Below the pieces are notes generated by a model. That model saw only the letters and a list, made by a program, of their open reading frames with translations, was not told where the DNA came from and ran no database searches. From Azadirachta indica (lineage: Eukaryota > Streptophyta > Magnoliopsida > Sapindales > Meliaceae): a DNA stretch of 64,000 bases. Of the stretch, positions 38,840 through 51,148 are shown piece by piece. Both the position numbers and the translations under genes were made by a program. Every line of letters begins with the position of its first letter. The stretch's first letter is position 1. Location of the stretch: assembly GCA_022749755.1 (NCBI GenBank), contig CM040445.1, forward strand, positions 248,001 to 312,000. The letters are read 5' to 3'.

Positions 38840-40580
38840 TGTGAGGTTTTATCAAATTTGACCCGTCCTCACTATGTAAGTCAAGATGGTCAGGTCCCTG
38901 TAGAGATTATATAGCTCTAGATTTTGGTCGTAGTTTTGTTGATTATTATAGATACCTTCATTTTATTGATCTTGCTTTTAATCTTCATGAAGATGATTTG
39001 TTCATCTCCTTCTGTTGTGATATTGGATAAATTTGCGTCCATTCACAGTCCCTGGGGCTCAATTGTAACAAGGCATAACATGGGATACAAAAGGTTGGAC
39101 CTGAAAACTTGAAGCCCATTTTGGGTTGTGGTCTGCGCCCATGTCAGAAATATATGCCAACGGGCCGCAGTCTAAGTTCCGGGTGAGTTAGGAATTCATG
39201 GTAAATGACCAGACGTCCCATGCCACATGTCTTCAGACAAGTAGATCCGCAAATCGCGCCAATTAATGTGTCGGCGGAGAAGGACCCCATCAGCTCCCGT
39301 CTTGCCAGTTTTTTCTCCAATACTTTTTGAACTTTTCCTTTCAAACCGAATGGACTCTAGGGTAAACAAGTCTACAAAGGACGATATCAATATCAAACCA
39401 TGTTTACTTTAAGCTGGATGAAATAAAAATTTGATATGTTAGAGGAAAACGAACACCGAGGACATGAAAAAAAATATTTAAACGATGCATAAACATTGAT
39501 AAAGAATTGGCGCTGGAACATGCAACTGTGTTTACACTAGGTAATTCAATGAAAAATAGTCGAAACGGAAAATTCTAGAAGCAAAAGAGGTCCATTTAAA
39601 TTAAAAACAGCATTGGATATTATTTCTCACATGGGTTACGCCGCGTGTTGTGTCAGATTGAGACATGAGACATGAGACATGAGACATGAGACATGCAAGT
39701 GAAGTATGTGTTTATAGATGCCGTGCCGTGGGGAAGCTGAATCCGAATAGGTTCAGATGTCAGAATAGAAATGAAAGTCGTTATGTTTTATATGCCGCGC
39801 CCTCAAAACACATCAATTGATTGACAAGCCTTCATGAAGTTTCCAATGGCTGCCAAGCTTTTTGGCTTTCTGATAAAGACCAGGGGATCAAAATATTAAA
39901 GTAAAAATTAAAATCCAACGGCTGTTGCCAAGATTTTTCAAACAGTTTTGCTGTATTAATCCACGGTTGGCCAGAATTAAAGAATTGGTTGAAGATGCCC
40001 TACAGCCAGGGCCCATGGTTGTTGAATTATGTGTTGCAACACTTGAAAATGTAAAATTGCTGTAGAAATGCTCACTTTGTTAATTAGAAAATAATTGGAT
40101 ATTGGCAAAACTCACTCTAAAGTCAGTTAATATACTCAGTTTAAATCTGTAACAAATTTCATCATTGTTGGAGGGACGGCTAAAATAAAATCAAGTCTTC
40201 CCACCATATTTTTAATGAGCGATAATGATCATATCCCGATATCTTATTTTAATATCTGATGCGTCACTTCTCTTTCTTCTTTTTTTTAATAGATCCCCAC
40301 TTGTTTCCCATGCGTTAAATCATGCCAACAGGATGATGTTGAACATGAAATTGTTGATGATCCGTGTGAATTTTGTTTGTAATTCTGAGAACCAATTTAC
40401 CTTGATGTATACTGCAATGAAGTATAAAGAATAGTTCCATTTTAGGTTACTGAGGGGACACTGTTAATTTTTATAATTTAATATATTATTATTGCAGTTA
40501 TAACCGGACAAACTTCGATCACAGCCAACTGCTTAAAAACCCTCATCTTCAATTGCTCTCCTTTCAAAACGTTATAATAT
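38840..40580. other. Intergenic between ERA and mannanase (right arm)
   Basis: Twin of the region after 4706. It includes a 7-bp tandem repeat with four copies of AGACATG at 39661-39688 and an adjacent one-base difference. No gene is seen. Confidence 0.6.
39661..39688. repeat. 7-bp tandem repeat, 4 copies (right arm)
   Basis: AGACATG four times; the left arm has five complementary copies at 5593-5627. Confidence 0.9.
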
Positions 40581-40585
40581 CTCCT

Positions 40586-40603
40586 TTTATATATTATATA
40601 AAC
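40586..40603 (+). promoter_or_regulatory. Probable TATA box of the mannanase, right arm
   Basis: TTTATATATTATATAAAC about 40-50 bases before the ATG; 3 bases longer than the left-arm site. Confidence 0.45.
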
Positions 40604-40639
40604 AGTATTCCTCCATCCACTCAGAGGAGTGAGACAGGG

Positions 40640-42926
40640 ATGAAGTTCTTACATTTGTCTTTTGCTCTCTTTTTGGCCATTTTAATCCTTCAGCAATCTT
40701 CCAACATCTATGTTGAAGCAGGAGATGGTTTTATCAGAACTAGAGGAACACATTTTCTGTTGAATGGTAATCTCTACTATGCAAATGGATTTAATGCCTA
40801 CTGGTTAATGTATGTAGCTTCTGATCCATCTCAGAGATCCAAAGTATCAACTGCTTTTCATGAAGCTGCAAGCCATGGCCTCACTGTTGCTAGAACTTGG
40901 GCTTTCAGTGATGGTGGTTACAGACCTTTACAGTATTCTCCTGGCTCCTACAATGAGCAAATGTTTAAGGTCTATCTCTCACACGCTGATCCTTTTGGTT
41001 TTAAACAATTTCCTTTATTCGTATAATCTTTGAAGTTCATAATTCTGATTATATGGATTCTAATATTTTGTTTGTTCGATGATTTAAAAGGGATTGGATT
41101 TTGTCATAGCTGAGGCAAGAAAATATGGAATCAAGCTCATACTGAGCTTGGCCAACAACTACGAAAGCTTTGGGGGGAAGAAACAGTATGTCAACTGGGC
41201 TAGAAGTCAAGGCCAGTACCTGACTTCTGATGATGATTTCTTTAGAAACTCTGTTGTTAAGGGTTACTACAAGAACCATATAAGGGCAAGTTTTTATTTT
41301 TTCCTTCTTAGAGTGAAGATATCTTTAATTTGCTTTGCTGTTGTTAAGTCTTGCTATTGTTTTGGATGAAACATTCCTAATGGGTAGTAGTAATCGCAGT
41401 TTTAATTGAAAAGCAGAAAAGGCCGTACAGCTCCTGATTTGTGCTCTATTTTGGTGATGAATACATTTTCACTTTTTATGTGCTGTTTAGTTCTATTATA
41501 AGAAAAAAAAAATCATAGTACTGTTATGAAATTTTCAGTTACTGATTGGATATTGGTTTTCCTGAAAGATTTCAGTTGATACATGATTATATAAAGTTTC
41601 TGAGCCTCTTCTTTATGTCATGACATGAAAGATGCTTAGTCCAATTTGTCTGTGCTTTTTGCAGACTGTTCTTAATAGATATAATAGCTTTACTGGAATT
41701 CACTACAAAGATGATCCAACAATTATGGCCTGGGAGCTTATGAATGAGCCTAGATGCACATCAGATCCCTCTGGAAGGACCATTCAGGTCGATAATCTTT
41801 CCACTTCTTCTGTTACTTGTTAATTTGTTTAGACCTTAAGAACTAACATTACCTAGCAACTTTTATCCATTAATAGTCTACTTCGTTTCAGCTTGATGTA
41901 TTCTCATTTTAAATTTAGTTTCATTTGGTTGGTCCATAATAGATTAGCCATCAAGAGTTTACATTTCTCCACCCACCTCCATGAAAGCAAAACCCCATTC
42001 GTGAATGTGAAAATTTTATTTACCTTTTCAACAACTAGATCTAACTGCTTTATGATTTTGTTAGTTTTTTACTTTTGTCTTCATGGGATTCACGCTTAAC
42101 TTATTGCTCATTGGTTGTATGATAGGCTTGGATAATGGAAATAGCTTCCTACGTAAAGTCCATAGACAGAAATCACTTGCTGGACGCTGGTTTAGAAGGA
42201 TTTTACGGACAATCAACACCTCAGAGGAAGAGACTCAATCCTAATCTTGAAATTGGGACAGACTTCATTGCTAACAACCGGATCCCTGGCATTGATTTTG
42301 CAACAGTTCATTCATATCCTGATCAATGGTAAATGTTATCTATATAGTATCTAATTATAATACTCTCGTTTTATGAAAAGAGTTCAAGTAAAACATTTGA
42401 AACGATTTCATAACTATTACCAAAAATAAATTATAGGGTGTTATTTAGATAATATTGTTGCATGAACAGGTTATCCAGCTCAAATGATCAATATCAGCTT
42501 TCTTTCCTGAACAACTGGCTCAACACCCACATCCAGGATGCACAATACATTCTACGGAAGCCCATACTCATCACAGAATTCGGGAAATCATGGAAAGATC
42601 CTGGTTACAGCACCCACCAGAGAGATGTTATGTTCAATACTGTGTACTACAAGATTTACTCATCAGCAAAAAGAGAAGGTGCAGCAGCTGGAGGCCTGTT
42701 TTGGCAACTTCTAACCGGAGGAATGGACTCTTTTCGAGATGGTTATGAGATAGTTTTGAGCCAAAGCCCCTCAACAGCAAATTTGATCACTCAACAAGCT
42801 AACAAGTTGTATCAAATTCGCAAGATTTTTGCAAGAATGAGAAATGTCGAGAGGTGGAAGAGGGCAAGGGCCATAAGGAGGGGACACTGGCAGGGCGGAA
42901 TCAGGGGAAGGCATATTGGAAACTGA
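40640..42926 (+). CDS. MAN7: Mannan endo-1,4-beta-mannosidase (GH5), right-arm copy
   Basis: Exons 40640-40969, 41091-41285, 41665-41787, 42126-42328 and 42470-42926 (435 aa), with all phases consistent and no frameshift. Same protein organisation as the left copy: signal peptide, GH5 barrel, E203 and E320 as catalytic pair. The conserved substrate-side residues WELMNEP and HSYPDQW are present. Exon 2 ends at AGG|GCAAGT; using the GT four bases downstream would introduce a stop in exon 3, so a GC-AG intron is the only reading that preserves HIR-TVLNRYN. The gene is directly followed by the second PPR gene and preceded by ERA, all on the plus strand. Confidence 0.93.
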
Positions 42927-43698
42927 AACTGAATCTCGTGTGACGGGATTGGATGTCACTGTAATAACTATAAACCTGTTTAATTGTAGTCATAGGTAAA
43001 GTTTTGGGAAGTTGTCTCCCCTAGTGATGAACGTTACTCGTCCAGGAGAGTAGCTAGGACTTTTTTAAGTATATGTTAAATCTCTGTATCTTTGTTGTGT
43101 TTTCGCTATATATCAACCGAGTTCTTTAGGCAAAACTCTGTCAGGAAAGGATGAAAGTGGAAGAGTTTCGAAACTTTGTTGTCAGCAGAAACAGATGGTT
43201 TTTAATTAGGTTTTTTTTTATTGCTTGCTTAAGATCAGATTGTAAAATGCTCCAAGAGAATGGCTTGAAAATCTGATCAAAGTGTAACCAATCAAATTCC
43301 TTCTTTCTATTTTATAACTTCTCTCTGTTGTTTTCTATATGCATCTAAACATTGTTACTCTTACCGTAATAATCATAGGCAACATATTGTTATGCAACAT
43401 CATGTAAGATACTGTCACTTTCATAAATATCATCCTTTGTGTATAAAATATATTTACGTTCATTTTATAATATAATTGTATGCGTAACACAACTATATAA
43501 TATCATATAGTTAGATGTCAGACAAAATAACATATAGTTGAAGTATAGACAATATGTCAACTGTTTAATACAATGAAAAGGTGCTGAATAAAATTTACTT
43601 TTAGAACCCACAAAATTAAAAAAATCAATTACCCAAAATAAAAAACGGAAAAAGAGAAAATTGCGAATTGGACACGGCCGACGTCAAAACACTGCGTT
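42927..43698. other. Intergenic between mannanase and second PPR gene (right arm)
   Basis: Twin of 1591-2363; 3' untranslated sequence of the mannanase and AT-rich promoter sequence. No gene is seen. Confidence 0.6.
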
Positions 43699-45956
43699 TT
43701 GTATTTGGGCTATATAGTGTTGGGCTTACGATCCGAATCTAAATTCTCAAATGAGTGTCGGTTATGTGCGCGAGAGCAATGGATGGTGCATGTGCATGGC
43801 TGTTCCACAATGACAAGAAACATGCTGCTATCAAATAGGCCACGTATCAGCAGACTGTTTAGCAGCTCAGCCATCTCTTACTCTGAACGACGACATTCGC
43901 CGGTTTGGCCTCCAAAACCGGACCAACTTTCTCAATCACTTGAATTACCTATTCCTTTAAACATGCTTGATGTCAATTCTCGACTCAAGCAACTAGTGAA
44001 AACCGGCTACTTATCCGATGCTCGCAAAATGTTTGATACAATGCGTTACCGAGACGAGATTTCGTGGACCACTATGATATCTGGTTATGTCAATGTCATG
44101 GGCTCCACTGAAGCTTTGGCATTGTTTTCGAAAATGTGGGTTGAGCCTGGAATGAACATGGATCCCTTTATACTAAGCCTTGCTCTCAAAGCTTCTGCAC
44201 TCAATGTGAATGTTAATTACGGAGAATCATTACATGGATATACAGCAAAAACCGGTTTTGTGAACTCTGTTTTCGTGGGTAGTGCGCTTTTAGACATGTA
44301 CTCCAAATTTGGAAAAATTGAGCTTGGTTGTAGAGTTTTTGATGAAATGCCATTGAGGAATGTAGTATCCTGGACTGCTATTATTACGGGCCTTGTTCGT
44401 TCTGGTTATAATAAGGAGGGAGTGGTTTACTTTTCTGAAATGTGGAGATCAAAAGTGCAGTGTGATTCATACACGTATGCTATTGCATTAAAGGCTTGTG
44501 CTGATTCAGGTGCTTTGAGTTGTGGAAGGGAGATTCATACTCACACCATAAAGAGAGGTTTTGATGTGAGCTCATTTGTTGCTAACTCTCTTGCTACAAT
44601 GTATAACAAATGTGGGAAATTAGACTATGGTTTGTGTTTGTTTGAAAGAATGAGCGCGCCTGATGTGGTTTCATGGACAACAACAATAACAACTTATGTT
44701 CAAATGGGTCACGAGGAAAATGCTTTTGAAGCATTTGTAAAAATGAGAGAATCAGATGTGAAACCCAATGAGTATACTTTTGCTGCAGTTATCTCCGCTT
44801 CTGCCAACCTTGCAAGAATCCAACTGGGCAAGCAGTTACATGCCCATGTTTTCCATTTAGGCCTTGTGGATTCTTTGTCAGTGGCCAATTCCATCATGAC
44901 CATGTATTCAAAATGTGGACAGTTAATTTCAACTTCAAGGGTATTTCATGAGATGAGCAGGAGGGATATTATTTCATGGAGCACTATAATTGGAGGTTAT
45001 TCTCAAGGAGGTTGTGGAGAAGAAGAAGCTTTGAGTATCTATCATTGATGAGAAGAGAAGGACCAAGACCAAATGAGTTTGCTTTTGCTAGTGTGCTGAG
45101 TGTGTGTGGAAATATGGCAATTCTTGAGCAAGGGATTCAACTCCATGCTCATGTAATGTCCATTGGATTGGAGCACACAGCTATGATACAAAGTGCTTTA
45201 ATCAATATGTATTCAAAATGTGGGAGTATAAAAGAGGCTTCACAAATCTTCTATGAAACAGAAAGTGATGATATTATTTCGTGGACGGCCATGATTAATG
45301 GCTATGCTGAACATGGCTACAGCCAAGAAGCCATTGATTTGTTTGAGAAGCTTCCGAGGGTTGGTTTGAGACCAGACTCTGTGACCTTCATTGGTGTTCT
45401 TACTGCTTGTAGCCATGCGGGGCTTGTTGATCTTGGTTTCCATTACTTCAATTTGATGAATAATGAATACCGGATTAATCCTTCTAAAGAACACTATGGT
45501 TGCATGATTGATCTCCTGTGCCGAGCTGGACGACTTAGTGATGCTGAGAACATGATCAAAAGAATGCCTCATCAACAGGATGATGTTGTTTGGTCAACTC
45601 TGCTTCGAGCCTGTAGGGTCCATGGTGACGTGGATTGTGGAAGACGCACTGCAGAGAAGATTTTTGAATTAGAACCAAATTGTGCAGGGACTCACATTAC
45701 CCTTGCTAACATTTACGCTGGTAAAGGGAGATGGAGAGAAGCAGCAGCAGTTAGGAAGATGATGAGATCAAAGGGAGTGACTAAGGAACCTGGATGGTCT
45801 TGGATTAAAATAAAAGATCAGGTATCTGCATTTGTTTCTGGTGACCGCTTTCATCCACAGAGTGAAGATATATACCATGTACTAGATTTACTAGCTTCAA
45901 GGGCAGAAGTTGCTATCCATGAATTGGATTCTCTCGCACATGATGTTGAATATTAG
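43699..45956 (+). CDS. E-subgroup PPR protein (At3g47840-like), one internal frameshift
   Basis: Intronless. The first frame, 43699-45048, encodes 449 aa of tandem PPR motifs. One base is missing near 45030-45032 (AGAAGCTTTGAG, where an extra T would restore the frame), and the rest of the protein continues in another frame to 45956, with DIISWTAMINGYAEHG, CMIDLLCRAGRLSDAE and an E-type end KDQVSAFVSGDRFHP. Corrected length is ~750 aa. The same break is in the left arm, so it is either a real mutation of this allele or an error inherited by both arms. Later in-frame ATGs at 43783 and 43810 are alternative starts. Such proteins bind organelle RNA; no DYW deaminase domain is present. A GAA codon is duplicated at ~45021-45027 relative to the left arm. 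The part beyond 45291 is single-copy. Confidence 0.88.
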
Positions 45957-47750
45957 CAGAAGGTGGATCCATATTTCATGCTTTTCATTGCAGATTGAGC
46001 CTATCTTCAGTTTACATGGTTGCTTGTGTGATGACTGCTTACTATAATAACAGCAAGCCAAAACTGGACAATGCAAAGAACGGACAACAGCAAGAAGCTA
46101 AGTGTTAAAAAGTTATACTGGAATGAGGGCAAATTGGTTATAGAGTATAAGCGACCAAGAAAAGAAAAATGAGGACATACTTGTTGGGAGCCTATAAGAA
46201 TCAGTGAGATAAAATCTTTATCTGCAACTAAATGATTCTCTCCAAATGTGTCACTGACTGGTTGTCAGGCAATTCAGTTGCAGGAATATATAGTTGTGGT
46301 TTTCTGGTCTTGTTCACTTGTACACTTTTTAAACGCCGAACACAATGGTTTTCACTTTTCCAACTGCTGGAAGCCTGGGGTCTATCAACATTCAGTCAAC
46401 ACTATCTAGCTGAAGCAGCCATAATTCATGAGATCAGAGTGATGCAACATCCAATTATGTCAGTTTCCTAGGAGTAAGCTCTGTGCCGGTTTTGGTGGCA
46501 CCCAAGAAGACATAGGAGTCAAAACAATGTATGTTACTGATGGAAGGAAGCCGTTGACATGGGGTTGCCACCTTATCAACCGTCCTACTGTGTCCTCCTT
46601 TGAACTTTAAACGTCTCAAGGTTTTGTGAACATCAGTTTCAAGTGTCAAGATTGAAATTAGACAACTCAGTGTTGGTTGAGCTTGAGTTGTTCAAACAAA
46701 ACTGACCAGGTTTCATTGATTTATTGGTATTTAAGATGTGCTTTTACCTTAATAGTTTGCTTTTGGGATAGACGGAAGAGAGAACAACAAGGTAGCAGGT
46801 TCAACTCCGTCACTAGACAGGCAATTTTTCTTCTCTCTTATTTTGCTTTTTGCCATACCCATATGATACAAGTTTCTCATTTGTCCTTGGACAAACTATT
46901 GATTCAATTGTAATTTAGATTAATCATTTTCCTTTTCGAAATTTACGTGCGTTAAAGCTAATTTCGAAGCCGTAAACTGGATTCAGTGAAGAACTTTACT
47001 TTTTAAGTGTGCATCCACATTTCCTGTTTCGCTTGTTCAGCTGCCTTGTACTTCTTCAATTCGTGAGGATTTTTATATCATATGTGTTCAATCGGTTCTG
47101 CATGGCAATTAAATCCTCGGGCCAGAAATTCTCTATATCATACAACTAGCGCCGATATATTCAAGAAGACTAAGACCGCAAACAGATGACGATATCCAAT
47201 TCCTTCTGCAACCGCGTTTAAGAGTAACTTCGAACACCGACAATTTATAATTATATGTATTTCAAAGACTCGGAAATTTTCACGACTGAGAATTATCTGT
47301 TTACAAATTGTTATGATAAGAGATCGAAGTACATCCGAAATCATAGTTCGAGGTTGTTTATTATTATACTTTGCTCAGAGTTTGGAACTTACCAGGACAA
47401 AACTCAAATATTGCATTTGCATTTAGCAGTACTAAAGTATTTCCCAATCACTCGTGTTGTTAAAATTTCCCCCAAGAACTTGTTGACAAATAATGAATTA
47501 TCTTCAAATTACTCTTTTTGAATTAAGCTTTGTAAGAGAAGAGAGAATTAATTGAATGCGTAACTTGCAGATGTAATCCCTCAATCCAAATGAGCAAAAA
47601 CTCAAAAGGATCCTACTTTCTCATTTTTATGCAGCCATTCAATTTGGCCCACATATTTCTCATCTGTTACATGTTTAGTTTATTGACATCTCTTAGTGAA
47701 ACTTGTCAAACAAATTGACGTATAATATTTCAATCTCTATAACACAAAGT
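45957..47750. other. Intergenic between convergent PPR and LPP epsilon genes
   Basis: The two genes face each other, so this holds both 3' flanks. Short frames (for example 46232-46471) show no family features. I see no RNA gene or repeat that I can support. Confidence 0.6.
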
Positions 47751-50700
47751 TCATTCATCCTTTAGCCAATATTGAATCACATACAAAACAAAGCCTAAGC
47801 AAAATACAGCAGCCCCTGAAGCAACGATTATCTGAACCCACGGACTGGAATTAAATGCTTCCAGCACAAATGCATTCCATGACAAAAACCATAAAATAGA
47901 GAAAGTTGAACCCACAGCAGCACCAACTACCACTTGGCCGATTGTATGAAGTTGTTGTGATACTCGTAACCATGACTGCAAATCAAATCCCCAGATGATA
48001 AGGCAGATATAAGCAGCCTATTCATTTAAGTCCCACAGTTAAAATCATTTTTGATTAAAAGTCTTCAGACAACATTGTAGCCATAGCTAATGTTATGCGT
48101 GTATACTAAAACGAAATGCAACATCATCTAGCAAAGCAGATTACTTGACGTAGCACCAAATAGGTAGAAAGAATAGGAAGGAAGAGGAGAAAATTGGGGT
48201 GTACAAAATGAAGAGGGAGAAATTCAGAAGAAAAAGGAGAAATAACAGGAGCAACAAAGGGAAAACATCACGATTTTTCAATATTCTTCACATCTACCTC
48301 TTATACTGAAAATAAGACCCTATTTATAGTGGTCATAACCCTAAACCAAAAGAAAATAAATCTACTTGTAATAAAAGATAAAAAAATCCTACTCTTAACA
48401 AAGAGAATGATAATGAAAACCAAAAACAACTGAAGTAAGTAACCCAAACACGACTATAACAAGAAACTAAAGCCTAATACAAAATAAAATAAGAGATAAA
48501 ACATTCCAAAACTAGCCTAACTCGTTCTACATCATTACCACCACTGTGATCAAACGCTCTCTTGAAACCAGATATGCATGAGGAGAAATCTTTAGTTTCT
48601 TCATTATACTAAAATGGTCAATGCACGGAAAAGGAAATAATGTTATTGTGTAATCACACCAGCATTTGAAAAACATGATTGTTTAATACATGATAGGATG
48701 TTCTTGACACAGCATACTTTAATGGTAAAATTCAGGTGCTGATTTGGTCACCATCCTTCTAAATCAATATCTATGCACATGATGTTCAGTGAACATCTAA
48801 AAATTGGACCACTCTTGAATCACAGCAAATTTCTGTCAGCAAGGAAAATGGTTGTTTACAGGTACTGTGTATAACTCTAGAATTATTAACACACACCCCA
48901 CTTATTGACAGGCTACAGAAATTCCTCATAATTAAAGTTAGTGATAGTCAAGATGTACTCTATGAACCAGCTGCATCAAATAATAGTCTTACAGAGAAAA
49001 CTAAGAGAATTTTGCAGCCATGTACAGATTAACTAGAAACTAAAATAATTAAATCATGTTTTAAGTGGATTTAAGTTCAGTTAATTGGCTTTACACAGTT
49101 TAACTCTTCATCACAAGGAACATGCTAAGGATTATCATCAAAACCCAGACCACCTTCATATATACTATGCTGCTATAAAGGAGTAACATTATCACACTTA
49201 CCAGATATGAACCAAATGCCAAGGCAACTCCACTGATTGTCAATGTAGCTTCATTTATCCCAAGCCATTCCACAACTGCAACCGCATGGAAAGAATAGTT
49301 TATTACGCATGAAAATATAGAACAACACTGATACTAGGCTAACCACTAGCCTAAATTAACACCAACAATCAACATACGCAACAACCCCTCCACCCCACTA
49401 CCCTTTTTCCCCATCAAAGATCTTGAAGAAGCAGACACACAACAGAAAGAAGCAATAGCAGATCCATATGAAAATTTTGCATTGAATTTATATTGCACAG
49501 AAATGCATAACACAGTACCATAACTGAAAGGAAAACATGGATCAACACGCATCTCGGAAGCTCTACAAGGCAGCTTTCAACATTCAAGATGGTGCATGAA
49601 CAAATACAAATATACTGCAGACAATGAAATCAGTCAATACACTCTGACAAACAAACAGTCAATCTGCTGATTACTGAAATCTTGAAATTTTGAAGTTTTG
49701 CCCATATAAAACTAGCCTTAAATTCAATCTTGAGGATTTCTCCTCATGCCAGTTGCCAGAGAAGTCAGAGTCAAAACAGTCCCTCAACTCTACCCACTAT
49801 AGGAGTGATGAGAGGGTATGGGAGGGAACTGATGAGAAGACTCCCGGCCTGTGATGTGGAGAACAGAATCTATCCTTTTGGCTCAAGGCTCAGGTAGTTC
49901 AATCTCCTGGAACTAAATAAACTCTCACCAACATCATGTTTGCAGCAAGTTTCTTATACAGATTTATGGAAAGCCCAAGCCAAATGAATTTTGAGATTCA
50001 TATTGAAAGAGGTTGAAAATTAGTTCCTAGAAAATTGACTATTTGTCCCTCTGGATCTCTATCTGACAACACACGGATAACACTATTTTTATTCTTATTA
50101 TTTGTACTGCTTTTCGTTCTAAATCATTCATTGCAATTTGAGAAGCAGAAAGCATAGACTCATATAAAGCCTCAGAAGGCTTCATACAGTACAAATTCTC
50201 TTGAAATATGCTTTACTCAGACTAGGAATTCATGAAAGAAAATTATCATTTAAGAAAAAGATATAATAAATTAACAATCATTGGCTCCTTGTAATGGTTT
50301 AAAAGGAAGAAAGTAATTACCTGACAAAATAATAAAGGTGACAATGAAGAAAATGGATTGGGCATGAGAAGATGGCATCCCAGGATCGGATTTTAAAGTG
50401 GGAATAGGTCTCTCTTGGTTCAGAATCCGTTTGAGCACAGTGGATAGTAGAGCATTAAGAACAGATCCCATGGCAGCCCATAAAGCTTCAGAATCATGCC
50501 TCCATATAATGATAACACCGAATAATCCAGATAACAGCCACTTGCTCTTTACCAACAACAAATAAACAATAAACATAATGAAAATGCCATATTAAACAGC
50601 CTTATTAGTCTTGAATCTTTTTAATTTTATAAGTAAAGTTTCCTTTATTCTCAGGCAACATAACGAATAGCGTGTTTGGGAGTATTTTGTGCTGATTAAA

Positions 50701-51048
50701 AGCGCTGGTTAAAAACATTTTCTGGAGCACTGTAAGCCAAGTTCCAAACTTTTCTTGAAAAAATCACTCGATTAATCAGCAATAACCCATCGGTGTTATT
50801 CAATACAGGATTTCATGCATATCCTTTATTTGAATAAATAGACAAGAGGCCACAAAACAAAATTGGACAATCAAAGAAATTATATACATTAATGTATGGC
50901 AGCAAAAAGAATTTAAGGTCAAAATCGAAATGTTACATGCTAAATATACAAACCAGACGATTAAGAGTCGTCTCCAACCCAGAAGCCACGAGCTTAGGTG
51001 ACCCATCAATGAGAGCTTCTTGTTCAATCGCTCTAACATCGTCCTCGG
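47751..51048 (-). CDS. LPPE: Lipid phosphate phosphatase epsilon, chloroplastic (5' end lost in gap)
   Basis: Visible exons on the minus strand: 50954-51048 (cut by the gap), 50321-50546, 49202-49275 and 47751-47975; phases fit. It is a PAP2-superfamily phosphatase that dephosphorylates phosphatidate and related lipids in plastid membranes. The three catalytic motifs are visible: KRILNQERP, MPSSHAQS, and the third as RVSQQLHTIGQV with the essential His. Several hydrophobic segments are predicted, such as GLFGVIIIW and AAVFCLGFVLYVIQYWL. About 206 residues remain; the transit peptide and start lie in the N gap. The matching Arabidopsis gene beside the mannanase is At5g66450 (LPPE2), supporting the identity. 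The introns are 374, 1045 and 1226 bases. Confidence 0.9.
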
Positions 51049-51148
51049 NNNNNNNNNNNNNNNNNNNNNNNNNNNNNNNNNNNNNNNNNNNNNNNNNNNN
51101 NNNNNNNNNNNNNNNNNNNNNNNNNNNNNNNNNNNNNNNNNNNNNNNN
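51049..51148. other. Assembly gap of 100 N
   Basis: Exactly 100 N, the usual placeholder for a gap of unknown size. Left of it is the first visible LPP epsilon exon; right of it is exon 4 of the unrecognised gene. It hides the end of one gene and the start of the other. Confidence 0.99.

Larger units (their letters stand above)
22635..45291. repeat. Right arm of giant inverted repeat
   Basis: Plus-strand partner of the left arm. It runs without visible interruption into single-copy sequence after 45291 and completes the PPR gene that the window edge cuts in the left arm. Private differences include a 1-base loss near 22879, a 20-base insertion near 23602-23622, extra bases near 29517 and 29855, and a 5-base tandem duplication near 36518-36525. 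Substitutions are few; examples (right/left) are 31751/13530, 32795/12486 and 43837/1452. Confidence 0.97.

Noticed and set aside
46780..46830. tRNA-like T-arm sequence GGTTCAACTCC
   Set aside because: No matching acceptor stem, D-arm or anticodon arm could be laid out around it.
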